A DNA stretch of 51,844 nt from Schizochytrium sp. CCTCC M209059. Its lineage: Eukaryota > Sar > Bigyra > Thraustochytrida > Thraustochytriidae. The position numbers were made by a program, and so were the translations under genes. The notes beneath the pieces are model-generated. The model was not told the origin of the DNA, searched no databases, and worked only from the letters and a program-made list of their open reading frames with translations. The stretch spans positions 6,068 to 57,911 of the forward strand of contig KN805390.1 of the NCBI GenBank assembly GCA_000818945.1, given 5' to 3'. Positions 36,995 to 45,805 of this stretch are shown one piece after another. How positions within the stretch are numbered: position 1 is the stretch's first letter; every line of letters begins with the position of its first letter.

Positions 36995-38332
36995 TTACCT
37001 TTCAAACCACTCGAAAAATTCACAGGTCTGCGTGCTGTTGGGGTTGCACTTGAAGAAATAACGCGAAGCTTTGACGGAGTACTTTAACGCGGCGGGACGG
37101 CCGCACTTGCACTTGGGTGCCTGTGAGGCAATCAGGGGTCTTCGCATGCGAAACGTAAGACTGATTCGGGCAAGTTGAGTGAGCGGATGCGCCCCAATCG
37201 ACTCGTGACTCTGCGTTGGAACACCATGCTTCCACGACTCCTGAGCGCCAGGCCACATAATGATGGCATGATTGTGCGGAACCCTAGCCGTGTAGACCTC
37301 TGAAATCTGCTTTGAATCGCTTTCGATCTTGTGCCACCGAAAATACCGCGTACTTCCGAGTGAAAGCGCCGCAACGATGGCACGGGGTCCCAAGGTTGTT
37401 AAATAATCGCTATGATAGGCAATTCCATCCGTGCCGTCTCGGTAATAGTTACAAAGCGCAAATGAAGGTTTCCATGCTGCTACATAGGCATCATCACCTT
37501 TGTGCGAACGTGCGAGACCCCTCTCACAACGAGCCGCAAAGCGTTCCCGCACGAGATTTTGCATAGCCTCGGAGGACTCCTCAAGGCGTCGAAGCGTTGA
37601 CTCAGGCGTGACGTGTGTTGGGTCCGCGTCTTTGTTGGCGTCTTCATCGACAGCATCGCGACGTTCGCGCTCGCGCGTGACTGTGCCCTCGTCAAAGCGG
37701 TATGTAGCGCTCAGTCGGTTGGTTCCTCCTGTATTGTTAAAAACTGTCCACACGGAGGGTTTCCACGAGGCTTTCGCCTCGCGCATGAGCATTCTCGCGA
37801 GATCGGCTGCGAGGTCTGCTGCAACAGCACCGGGTACAATCTCAAAGGGGCAAGCGAGGCGCTCAAGGTCCTGATTGGTGAGGGCGCGCTCCTCACGAGA
37901 CCCTTTGGCGCGAACAGTGATAAGTTCGGGGCCCTTTGCGCGATGAAATTGACCAAGAAATGCAACTTGGCTTGCGTTTTCTACTGCACCACACTTGCTT
38001 TGCGAGTCTTGCTCGCTTCGTGCGAGACAGTGGCGAGAGAGGTGTTCATCTACTTTGAGCAGCGGCATACTCACTCCGCAAGCTGGACACGCGACGCGTC
38101 TTTGTGCCTGGGAGCGCTCGTCATCCACAAATGCATCTGGGCATGGTCGATCCTCGCGTTGGCGTTTTCTCCAAAAGCTATGCAAGGACGCCTTGTCTTT
38201 GCCGTTCCCTTTGTCTTTGCCTTTCAAGATATCAGCCCTGATGCGTTTGCTGGAGGAGGTGGAGGAAGAGGATGACAACGATGACGATGACGAGGAAGTA
38301 GAGGAGTTGAGTGAGTTTTTGCTTAGGCTCAT
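36995..38332 (-). CDS. AlkB-type 2-oxoglutarate/Fe(II) dioxygenase with UBZ4-like and GRF zinc fingers
   Basis: A 445-residue protein with three parts. After a Ser-rich start, 'KASLHSFWRKR' (47-57) resembles a PCNA-binding PIP box lacking the first Gln. Residues 82-102 ('CPACGVSMPLLKVDEHLSRH' then C) fit a Rad18-type UBZ4 finger. The AlkB domain (~160-400) has HxD (H307, D309 in 'YHSDYLTTLG'), the distal His369 ('WKHGVP') and the RX5R motif R389-R395 for 2-oxoglutarate; 'IVAALSLGSTRYFRW' is typical of ALKBH2/3. The last 40 residues form a GRF finger (C408, C410, C429, C437, ending 'CEFFEWFER') as found in APE2, NEIL3 and TOP3A. I infer a replication-associated direct-reversal alkylation repair enzyme recruited by ubiquitin and single-stranded DNA. 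The start ATG is the first in frame. Confidence 0.92.
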   Translation of the reverse strand: MSLSKNSLNSSTSSSSSSLSSSSSTSSSKRIRADILKGKDKGNGKDKASLHSFWRKRQREDRPCPDAFVDDERSQAQRRVACPACGVSMPLLKVDEHLSRHCLARSEQDSQSKCGAVENASQVAFLGQFHRAKGPELITVRAKGSREERALTNQDLERLACPFEIVPGAVAADLAADLARMLMREAKASWKPSVWTVFNNTGGTNRLSATYRFDEGTVTRERERRDAVDEDANKDADPTHVTPESTLRRLEESSEAMQNLVRERFAARCERGLARSHKGDDAYVAAWKPSFALCNYYRDGTDGIAYHSDYLTTLGPRAIVAALSLGSTRYFRWHKIESDSKQISEVYTARVPHNHAIIMWPGAQESWKHGVPTQSHESIGAHPLTQLARISLTFRMRRPLIASQAPKCKCGRPAALKYSVKASRYFFKCNPNSTQTCEFFEWFER

Positions 38333-39012
38333 GTTCGATGGTTTGTCACGCGAGCACCTTAGGCCCTTCCTTTTTTCGGATCTTTGATGAAAACTCTGGC
38401 CCCTCTGCTCAGGTCACCGGGCCGGCCTGCCGATGTACTGCAGGAAAGGGTCACACGGCCAACCTATGGCAAGGCATCAACGCGCGATTGTTGCATCACT
38501 TACTCACTCGCTCATTCACTCTCCCTCCCAGTGTCCCTCCCTGTCTCCCGCCTTCTTTCCCTCCCTTTCACCACTGGCATCATCTTTTGGGCTACCCAGT
38601 CGACGGTGAACCCTGAAGCCAACGGATCATTTCAAGAAAAACAAGAACTAGACTTTTCGCTCGCTCGCTCGCTCGCTTGCTTGCTTGCTTGTTTGCTGCC
38701 CGGCACGAACGTTTGTCGGTCTCGAGATTTCGTCAGACCACAAACGCGTGCGCGCGGCGTTGCTCGCGATCTTTGGTTTTTGCTTTTGCTTTTGCTTTTG
38801 CCTTTGAGTCGAGTTGAGAGTTGAGTTGAGTTGAGTTGAGCTGAGTTGAGCTGAGTTGAGCTGAGTTGAGCTAAGCTGGCGTTGATCGTCTCGTTTTCTT
38901 GGTTCAAACAAAGAAACGTGAATCGCCACGGACATTCCTGGTTGATTCTCTTATTTACGTGAGCACAGTGACGTGCTTCGGTCAAACCTTGACGTTGCGC
39001 TCACCAACCATC
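38333..39012. promoter_or_regulatory. Divergent intergenic region with pentanucleotide repeats
   Basis: Separates the AlkB gene (-) and the 39013 gene (+). Holds CTCACTCG and TCCC runs (38505-38565), GCTTGCTTG (38660-38695), TTTTGC repeats (38775-38800) and a (GAGTT/GAGCT)n tract at ~38806-38875. No coding character. Confidence 0.5.
38806..38875. repeat. (GAGTT/GAGCT)n pentanucleotide tract
   Basis: About a dozen consecutive GAGTT or GAGCT units, ~140 bases upstream of the 39013 start. Confidence 0.9.
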
Positions 39013-40017
39013 ATGAAGTCTCTGCTCAAGCGACGCGGCAAGAATGAGGATGCCAGCCGACTCGCCAAGTACGCCACGGAAAAAGGAGATGAGAGCAATA
39101 GCTTTGCTGCTCTCTCGGATCGTCTTATGCAAGACCTACGCAGCAAGATTACCGAAATCTCCTCGGAGGAGGTTTACTCGGAGTCGTGGATCCAGCTGAC
39201 GCAGGTAGTTGAACGTATCGCCGTGGTTGTGAGGACCGAGAGTGGTTTGAGTGAGCTGAGCGCCGATGATGAAGGCACACGCGAGGAAAAGGGCGCCGGT
39301 GATGGCGAAGGCAAGGAGACAACGCTCTGGGATGGTGACGAGGCTGCCATTCGCTTCTTGCTCGAGCATGGTAAGACCAATGTCATGCTACGAATGCTCG
39401 AGACGTTCAAGAGTGCCCAGCGCAATGCCCTCCAAAGTGACTGTCACCCGGTTACGATCGAACCACGCCTTCAAGATGCTTCGCGACGATTTGAGAGTGG
39501 TCTCTGCACGATTTTGCACCATGCACTTGCGCATGCAGAAGTTGCAGAGACAATTGATTTGAAAGTGCTACTTGGGACGATTCGCGACGCCTTTTACTTT
39601 GCTGTAAGCAGGCCCGAACTCGTTGTTGACACCGAAGTCTCTCTTGAAGGGGCGGGATTTACGCTGCTTGCGGCCGTTGTTGGCCACTTTGAGCGCAACG
39701 ACGACGAGCACCGCGTCATGCCCATCATTCTCGAGCTGGAGGTGCTGGCCCTTACCATTCGGCACTTGCGTGTCAATGCAGATCGCCTTTCCTCAGCGGA
39801 TCGCGCTATGGCGCTTGTCGCCATTTCTCTCATAGTGGGAGTCGAGGATTTCGGCATTCATGAGGACGAATACCTTCCCACGTCGGGAGATCTCGAAGGA
39901 TTCTTGGAACTGCAGACTTTTGTTGATGAGGTCCTCGAAGAAAGTCCAGATCTGCGACGGTCGCTTCGTGCTCTCACGGATGAAATTGCGCGCAAAATTC
40001 GGGCGAGCAAAAAGTGA
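39013..40017 (+). CDS. Unknown all-helical protein
   Basis: A 334-residue protein from ATG 39013; longer in-frame extension upstream would use a TTG and cross promoter repeats. I do not recognise the family. It looks strongly coding: amphipathic helices with regular hydrophobic spacing ('WIQLTQVVERIAVVVRTES', 'AIRFLLEHGKTNVMLRMLE', 'MPIILELEVLALTIRHLRV'), one acidic linker 'ELSADDEGTREEKGAGDGEG' near residue 90, and a basic C-terminus. The 'FLLEHGKTNVMLRMLETF' helix pair resembles armadillo/HEAT-like folds such as those in neurobeachin- or FHIP-type scaffolds, but that is only an impression. There is no signal peptide or membrane segment. Confidence 0.75.
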   Translation: MKSLLKRRGKNEDASRLAKYATEKGDESNSFAALSDRLMQDLRSKITEISSEEVYSESWIQLTQVVERIAVVVRTESGLSELSADDEGTREEKGAGDGEGKETTLWDGDEAAIRFLLEHGKTNVMLRMLETFKSAQRNALQSDCHPVTIEPRLQDASRRFESGLCTILHHALAHAEVAETIDLKVLLGTIRDAFYFAVSRPELVVDTEVSLEGAGFTLLAAVVGHFERNDDEHRVMPIILELEVLALTIRHLRVNADRLSSADRAMALVAISLIVGVEDFGIHEDEYLPTSGDLEGFLELQTFVDEVLEESPDLRRSLRALTDEIARKIRASKK

Positions 40018-41697
40018 AAATTCGTGCAAGGCTAGAAGTAAGTAAATAGCAAGGGTACAAATCGATCTCCTAAAAACACCAAACAGTCATCTTGCAATTT
40101 AACCTATCCTTTCATTACTGACCTGGTCAAGCTGCCCGGAATCCGCTGCGGTCCACTATGGAAATCCTCAATGTAACGTAACTTAATCATTAACTGACTG
40201 ACTGTCTGACTGACCGACTCTCAGACATGTGCAGGTCCTGCCAACAACAGCAGCAGCAGCAGTAAAACACCTTTTTCAAACATTCTACTTTTATACTATA
40301 CACTCAGCCATCCAATCCTGCAATCGGCAACGCGTGTGACCGCGCTTCATATTTCTTCTCCTCACAGCAACAATGTCTCACTGCAATTGCGCCGAGTTAG
40401 CCTGTACCGAGCCGCTAGACTCGCCGCTAGACTCGCCGCTAGACTCGCCGCTCTCAACGGCGCAACGGACGAGACGAGCTTTTTTTTTTCAGCTTTTTTT
40501 TTTTCCCGCTTCGAAGAATTTTCCCCGCCTACCGTAGCAGCGCTTCTCATCCATTCTCAACTTCATCGACACGACCCCAGGCCTCAAAATCATCCGTGCT
40601 CTTGCGTGATTCGGACGATTCGCGCTCGCGGAAAGCTCTCGTGGATCGAGGATGCGTCGTCGACCATCGCGTGGCGTCCACGCGTGCATTTATCCTCTTT
40701 GTTGCTTCCAGAGCGCCAATGCGCGGCCGGGGCCGGGGAATTTTGGGGGCGCCAGAGTTTCGCCGGCGAGGCGCAGAGTCTCATCGAGGCGCGTCTCAGC
40801 GAGCAAGCGAAGAAACAAACCCAGGCGACGCAAGGCGCCGAGCCCGCGCCGCAGACTACGTCCGGCCGTGCTGGCCCCGCCTGCCGTCTGCGAGCTCGCG
40901 CACGGCCGTCTCCGCCGGCCTCGCTCGCTCGCTCGCTCGCTCGCCCGCCAGCCTCCGTCGCGAGAGAGGAGAGACACAAAGTTTGCGCCTTGCTGGCTGT
41001 TGCTGGTCGCCGCTTCTGCTGCTCGGCGTGTCGCTGCAGTGTCCGCTTCGACAGGCGAGCGGACAGGCGGGCCAGTCCCTCAATCCAGCCGAAGACGCAC
41101 CGCAGCGCGACCCTCTGCTCCGGGCCGCTCGCCTCTCGCAAGGCGCTCGCCGCCTGAGCCGCTCTCGTCTCGTCGACCCGGCACCGCTGTCTCGGCCGCC
41201 GTCCACGTCCATCCAGCGAGCAACCTCGACCCCTCCCGACCCTCCGTCCTCTTGCGGCTTCGCGACGCCGCCCGGCGGGACCGGGGCCGCCCCTACCCTG
41301 CGCGCCTGCCCACGGATCGACGACGGCGCGGACGAGGAAAAGTCCTCGGGCCTCGACGAGACGCGCCTTAACGTGACGCAACCCGTGCGCGATCTCAGGG
41401 CGGTCGATCTCGCGCGGGCGGCCAAAGGAAGGAGAGCTCTGCCGTCTCGTCTCGTCGCGTCTCGTGCCGTGCCGAGCCGAGCCGAGCCGAGCTGGCCGAG
41501 CTGGCCGAGCGAGACGCGCTCGACAGTAGCAGCGAGAACAGCTTGCAGTAGCTGCTGGGGTTAGGAAGCGCTGGGCCTTCAAAGTTGTTGAACAAACGAG
41601 GCTCTGGCGTGAACGAGCAGAGCGCGAATCACCTGCGACGACGAACTGACAAGCACGTACGTACGCGCGAACGTACGCACGCACGAAGAAGGTGAAG
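40018..41697. other. Long GC-rich intergenic region, no supported gene
   Basis: Begins AT-rich (3' end of the previous gene), with CAG and ACTG simple runs at ~40195-40262, four copies of 'ctagactcgccg' at ~40407-40455 and a (CTCG)n run near 40920-40945, then ~700 bases of very GC-rich DNA. Long frames on both strands here are Arg/Ala/Pro-rich and mirror one another, so I treat them as artefacts of composition. Confidence 0.5.
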
Positions 41698-42177
41698 ATG
41701 GATATCCTCGCCTGCATGGGCGGACGTGACAAGTGCCTCGGCGCGAGCGAAGTAGGACCCGTGGTCGTCAAGCCCATTTTAGATGGGTACGCCTCTGGAC
41801 CCGGCGAGTCAACGTCCGACGCGCCACAGCACCGTGTCAAAACGATTGCAGCCACGGACGTGATGCAGCACTTTGTGCGCAAAAAGAGGTGCTGCAACCA
41901 TTGTAAGACACCTTTGGAAGCAGACATAAACGTGCTCAAGGTTGCCAAGGTGGGATCTGCTTACTTTTGCTTTTGCGACGAAGACTGCTGGCTCAACTGG
42001 TTGCCAGCATTCGCGGGGAAACGGCAGGGCTCGTCGCAGGGAGAAGAGGAGCCCGGAACCTCCCGGCAAGAGTCACGCGAGCGGTCGCAGTCCGCCTCGG
42101 CTGTGCGCTCCGCAGCAGTCCCCGTTTACCTATCCAAGTCGCACTCATATCGTGCGTCTCGCATCCACCTCCTGTAG
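41698..42177 (+). CDS. Small zinc-binding (TRASH/MYM/FLZ-like) protein
   Basis: A 159-residue protein of unknown function. Its one clear domain (residues ~60-105) runs 'VRKKRCCNHCKTPLEADINV' to 'FCFCDEDCWLNW', a Cys-x2-Cys ... Cys-x3-Cys treble-clef layout like TRASH, MYM or plant FLZ fingers, which bind proteins or metals. The N-terminal 55 residues are unstructured and contain 'MDILACMGGRDKCLG'. The C-terminal 50 residues are Ser/Arg/Glu-rich. The ATG at 41698 follows a purine-rich leader. The zinc-binding assignment is by pattern only; the partner is unknown. Confidence 0.65.
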   Translation: MDILACMGGRDKCLGASEVGPVVVKPILDGYASGPGESTSDAPQHRVKTIAATDVMQHFVRKKRCCNHCKTPLEADINVLKVAKVGSAYFCFCDEDCWLNWLPAFAGKRQGSSQGEEEPGTSRQESRERSQSASAVRSAAVPVYLSKSHSYRASRIHLL

Positions 42178-42576
42178 TGAAATGGGTTTAGATGAGAGGG
42201 ATAGAGACCCGCATGCGTGCAAGCTAGCGCTTGAGCGCTTGATTCATGTACACATTGTAAACAATATGATAGTCAACGTTTTCGAACGATAAACTCAAGT
42301 ATAGATGCTCAACTGCTATACGTACTTTCTCAAATGATAGGCCCTGAACGTGAACAGGTAAGAAAACACCAAGAAAAAGTACGTGGCCATGTTTGAGAAA
42401 GAAAAGAAAAGAAAAGGAAAGAAAAGGAAAGAAAAGGAAAGAAAAGAAAGGAAACGAAACGTTGTCGATACATGGGTAAAAGAAAAAAAGAAGAGAAGCA
42501 ACGAAAGGCTTCGCCATGCTATAAAACCCAAGAGAAACGGGAAAGCCCGACTGCATGTCAAGATAACAATACACGC
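42178..42576. other. Convergent 3' intergenic region with (AAAGG)n
   Basis: Between the small zinc-binding gene and the RanBP2-finger gene. A purine tract of AAAGA/AAAGG units spans ~42393-42455. No gene is seen. Confidence 0.5.
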
Positions 42577-43848
42577 TTAGACTCCCTCGGGACGCGGCGC
42601 CTGGCACTTGTAGCAGCGATCACGCGATCCAAAGACCATTGCACCACAGGAACAGTTCCAGTCTCCAGGGCGCGAGGGCGGTTGCGGACGCATCGGTGCG
42701 CCGTAGCCGGGGCCAGGGGGCATACCCATGCCCATTCCCATGCCCATGTGGCCTGGCTGCATCGGTGCTCCGTAGGGGCCGGGCGCCATGGGCTGCTGGG
42801 GCTGCTGCATGGGCATACCGCCATACATCATCGGGTGGCCACCGGGCGGTCCACCACCACCTACGGGGCGAGGCATCTTGCAACGCTGGCAAGAGTCACG
42901 CGAAGCAAAGTTATGGTTTCTGCACGCCGGGTTCTCGCACATCCAGTCTCCAGGGCGAAAACTCTGGGCACCGCCGGGAGGACCACCAGGCATGGGCATT
43001 CCGTACGGAGCGCCAGGCATCGTCTGCTGCGGGCGCGGGCTCCGGCACTTGAAGCACGCCATCCGGCTCGCAAAGTTCATGCCGCCGCACTCAATGCAGT
43101 TCCAGTCACCGGGACGGGCAGGCGGGCCGCCACCCGGAGCCCCCGGCGGGGCGCCGTATCCGCCACCGCCGACACCACCGTAGGGCATGCTTCCGGGACG
43201 AGGAACGCGGCAGCGAAAGCAAAACGCACGCGACGCGAAGTTGTGGTGGCCATTGGGGCAGTCCCAGTCACCATCACGACGTTCACGACCCATGCCCGGC
43301 GGAACACCACCAGGGCGTGGCGTGCGGCACTTGAAGCACGTACCACGCGAGGCAAAGCACATCGAGTGGCAATTCGGGCAATCCCAATCTCCCTCGCGAC
43401 GGTTTTGCTGATCCGCGCCACCTCGCCCGTGCTCCGAACCGTTGCGGTCCGAACGCGAACGCGGGGACCGCGAGCGGGAACGAGACCGGGGCGAACGAGA
43501 GCGGGACCGCGAGCGGTACCGTCTGTCGCGACGGTAGCCATTTTCGTCATCGTGATCATCATCGTCGCGGTTCTCGGGCGAGCGGCGCTCTGACGAGGTT
43601 TGCGCCGAAGGATTCTCTGCGAGAACGGTCGAGGCCGCTGCGCTCTCGTCGCCTTTGTTCGCTGCACTCTCGGGTGCTACGTTTGCGGCCGCTGCAGTCT
43701 CTGGCGCGGCATCGCCGCTGCTCTTGGCCGCATCACCAGCAACGCCTTGAGGCGCAGTCGCCTCCTGGGGGGCGGCCGCAACTTCAGGCGCAGCCTCGGT
43801 TTGCTGCTCGGGCGCGGCGGCCGCCGCTGTCTCCTGTTCTCCACTCAT
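42577..43848 (-). CDS. RanBP2-type zinc-finger RNA-binding protein, five fingers and RS domain
   Basis: A 423-residue protein starting 'MSGEQETAAAAAPEQQ'. An Ala/Glu-rich N-terminus (~1-90) is followed by an Arg/Ser repeat ('YRSRSRSRSPRSRSRSRS', ~110-140). Then come five RanBP2-type fingers, each starting GDW and ending 'CxxC..PRP': 'GDWDCPNCHSMCFASR', 'GDWDCPNGHHNFASR', 'GDWNCIECGGMNFASR', 'GDWMCENPACRNHNFASR' and 'GDWNCSCGAMVFGSR'. Between the fingers lie Gly/Pro/Met/Gln-rich linkers. This finger type (ZRANB2, FUS, TEX13) binds single-stranded RNA with GGU. Fingers 2, 4 and 5 have altered spacing or a missing Cys in the first pair. An RNA-processing or granule role is inferred. It is divergent from the C2H2 protein at 44781. 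Confidence 0.9.
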   Translation of the reverse strand: MSGEQETAAAAAPEQQTEAAPEVAAAPQEATAPQGVAGDAAKSSGDAAPETAAAANVAPESAANKGDESAAASTVLAENPSAQTSSERRSPENRDDDDHDDENGYRRDRRYRSRSRSRSPRSRSRSRSPRSRSDRNGSEHGRGGADQQNRREGDWDCPNCHSMCFASRGTCFKCRTPRPGGVPPGMGRERRDGDWDCPNGHHNFASRAFCFRCRVPRPGSMPYGGVGGGGYGAPPGAPGGGPPARPGDWNCIECGGMNFASRMACFKCRSPRPQQTMPGAPYGMPMPGGPPGGAQSFRPGDWMCENPACRNHNFASRDSCQRCKMPRPVGGGGPPGGHPMMYGGMPMQQPQQPMAPGPYGAPMQPGHMGMGMGMGMPPGPGYGAPMRPQPPSRPGDWNCSCGAMVFGSRDRCYKCQAPRPEGV

Positions 43849-44780
43849 TTCCCTCAAAAACCCAAGCAAGAATACCTGCGCTAAAACATCACAATCACAT
43901 GCACCAGCGACAACGGTGGCGGCGACGACAAATCAACGACGACGACAACACCAACAACACCAACCGCGTCCGGTCCAGACAAGAATTGACATCACACGTC
44001 CAAAAGCACCACATTAGCCATCCCTGCTCACTCATCACATCACAACGTATCACCGCGGCTCGCACGCAAAGAACCAGATAAAGGCGAGTGAAAGTATTCG
44101 AGCGAAAGAAGTAGAAGAAGACAAGGAAGGAAGAAGTTGATGATGAACGTGACCTGCCACTTTCCACGTGCATCAGCACCGTCTGCAGTAAAGCTCAAGA
44201 TCAAGCTCAACGACCTCGCGAGCCCATGCCTCCTCCTCCTCCTCCTTCTTCTTCTTGTTCTCCTTCTTCGCCCTATTACTTCACTCGCCTCCGTGGCCGG
44301 ACTTCATCATCATCCTGCCGCCGTCGCCGAGACCGGCTCGGCCCCGACGGAACTACGCGCCGCTCCGCGCCTTCGCACTCACCCTTCCACGCAGCTTCTC
44401 CGCTCGCTCAACTGCTCGCTCAGCCTCTCGCTCCGCGCGCACGTCCTCGCCGCCAGTCGCCGTCGCCGCCGCCTTCGGTTGCCGCTCTGCTCGGCGTCGA
44501 GCCGTCGCATCACCTGGACTATTGGGAAGAGCAGCAGAGGCCTCCGACTCCTTTTGTGGACCATAGAGGGCGGAAAGCGGCCGCACCAGTCGCTCCGTCG
44601 GTGGTGGCCCAGGCGGGTCTCTCGCGCCGAGGACGCGCCATTCGTGTACGCCGTCGTGGGCTCTGCAGACGGCGAGACGGAGCTCGAGCGGCGGGGAAGG
44701 GCCGGCGTTTTCAGAGGGGAGGCGTCGTGTCGCTGGGCGTTGTTGCCTCCGGTGCCTCGCGGGTGCTTTTGGCGAGAAAG
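43849..44780. promoter_or_regulatory. Divergent intergenic region
   Basis: 932 bases between the RanBP2-finger gene (-) and the C2H2 gene (+). A CTCCTCCTCCTTCTTCTTCTTG pyrimidine run lies near 44230-44262. An open frame continuous with the C2H2 gene extends upstream but is compositionally unlike it. Confidence 0.5.
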
Positions 44781-45566
44781 ATGGCCAAGAACAAGGACTC
44801 CAAAAAGCCCAAGAGGGTTCGTGTCGAGGACAAGGACGAGCTAGGTCGCTCGAAACGCGGAAAGAGCGCCCGGCGCGAACAAGAGGATGAAGACGAAGAT
44901 GATGTAAAGGGTCCAAACGCCACGTACGCAGCAGAAGCTGACGAAAAGGATTATGATGACGTGAGCGAAGACGAGGACGAGGATGAGGATGGAGATAGCG
45001 ATCAGGATGCAGACAGCGACAGCGACATCGAGGGCATGTTCAACTCGAGGTTGAGGTTCCGTCTCCAGAAAATGGCGGCTGACGACGCCGACCCCGATGT
45101 CGTTGAGGAAGAGGACTCTGCAGAAGAGGGCGAAAGCGGGGACGAAGAAGTGGAGCTCACGGGCCCTTTGAGCGACCTGGTTCCTATCAAGGGCGACCCC
45201 GAGGGCAAATTTGGATTCCGCTGCAAGCACTGCGTGGGCAAGCTCCTCATCTCCGAGACTGACGTCACGCAACATTTGGCCTCCAAAGCCCACAAGAAGA
45301 AGGTCTTCAAAAACCGAATCAACAATTTGACCAAGAGCCAGTTGGAGGAAATGCTTGCGAAGCGTCGGGAAAAGAGTCTTCGTAAGCAAGCTGCTCGCGC
45401 CGAGCGCAACAAGGACAAGCGTACCGCGCGAAAGGCAGAGTTACAAAAGAAACGGGAGGCCAAAATGACCGAGGAGCAGATTGAAGCGCGCAAAGCCCGG
45501 TTCCAGCGGAAAAAGGCCCGTCGTATGGAAAAGAAAAAGACGCAGGAAGAAACTTCCTCTGCGTGA
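44781..45566 (+). CDS. Acidic nucleolar-type single C2H2 zinc-finger protein
   Basis: A 261-residue highly charged protein from ATG 44781. It has a basic start ('MAKNKDSKKPKRVRVEDKDE'), long Asp/Glu runs (~55-90 and ~110-130), then one C2H2 finger in 'FRCKHCVGKLLISETDVTQH' followed by 'LASKAHKKK', the wide-spaced U1/matrin-like kind that often binds double-stranded RNA. The last 90 residues form a continuous Lys/Arg/Glu/Ala helix ('LRKQAARAERNKDKRTARKA'). The layout resembles ribosome-biogenesis factors in the nucleolus. Long open sequence upstream of the ATG is low-complexity and was excluded. The exact orthologue is not recognised. Confidence 0.8.
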   Translation: MAKNKDSKKPKRVRVEDKDELGRSKRGKSARREQEDEDEDDVKGPNATYAAEADEKDYDDVSEDEDEDEDGDSDQDADSDSDIEGMFNSRLRFRLQKMAADDADPDVVEEEDSAEEGESGDEEVELTGPLSDLVPIKGDPEGKFGFRCKHCVGKLLISETDVTQHLASKAHKKKVFKNRINNLTKSQLEEMLAKRREKSLRKQAARAERNKDKRTARKAELQKKREAKMTEEQIEARKARFQRKKARRMEKKKTQEETSSA

Positions 45567-45805
45567 TTACCCAGCTTGCTCTGTGAACAAGGCGTGTCGT
45601 CGTGCACGGGGCGGCGCGGCTTTCTGTTTATTCAAGATTTTTGTACATGTGGGAAAAGCTTGCAAAGCAAGCAAGGCGCACAAATGCAAGAGCCTACTTT
45701 TATTAGAAAGAAACAAATTCGAAGATCCTTCTCTCTAATCTCTTTCCCTTCTACTCTATACCATGATTCCTTCGACCGCTGACGTTTTTTTGGGGGAAAA
45801 AAATA

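Noticed and set aside
40590..41948. Long overlapping frames on both strands, 322-452 codons
   Set aside because: Arg/Ala/Pro/Ser low complexity in very GC-rich DNA; overlapping frames mirror each other and show no domain.
42472..43593. 373-codon plus-strand frame
   Set aside because: Antisense to the RanBP2-finger gene; His/Arg/Thr-rich composition is a shadow effect.
44226..44780. Upstream extension of the C2H2 protein frame
   Set aside because: Pro/Ser/Arg low complexity from pyrimidine-rich promoter; the ATG at 44781 starts a typical basic nuclear N-terminus.
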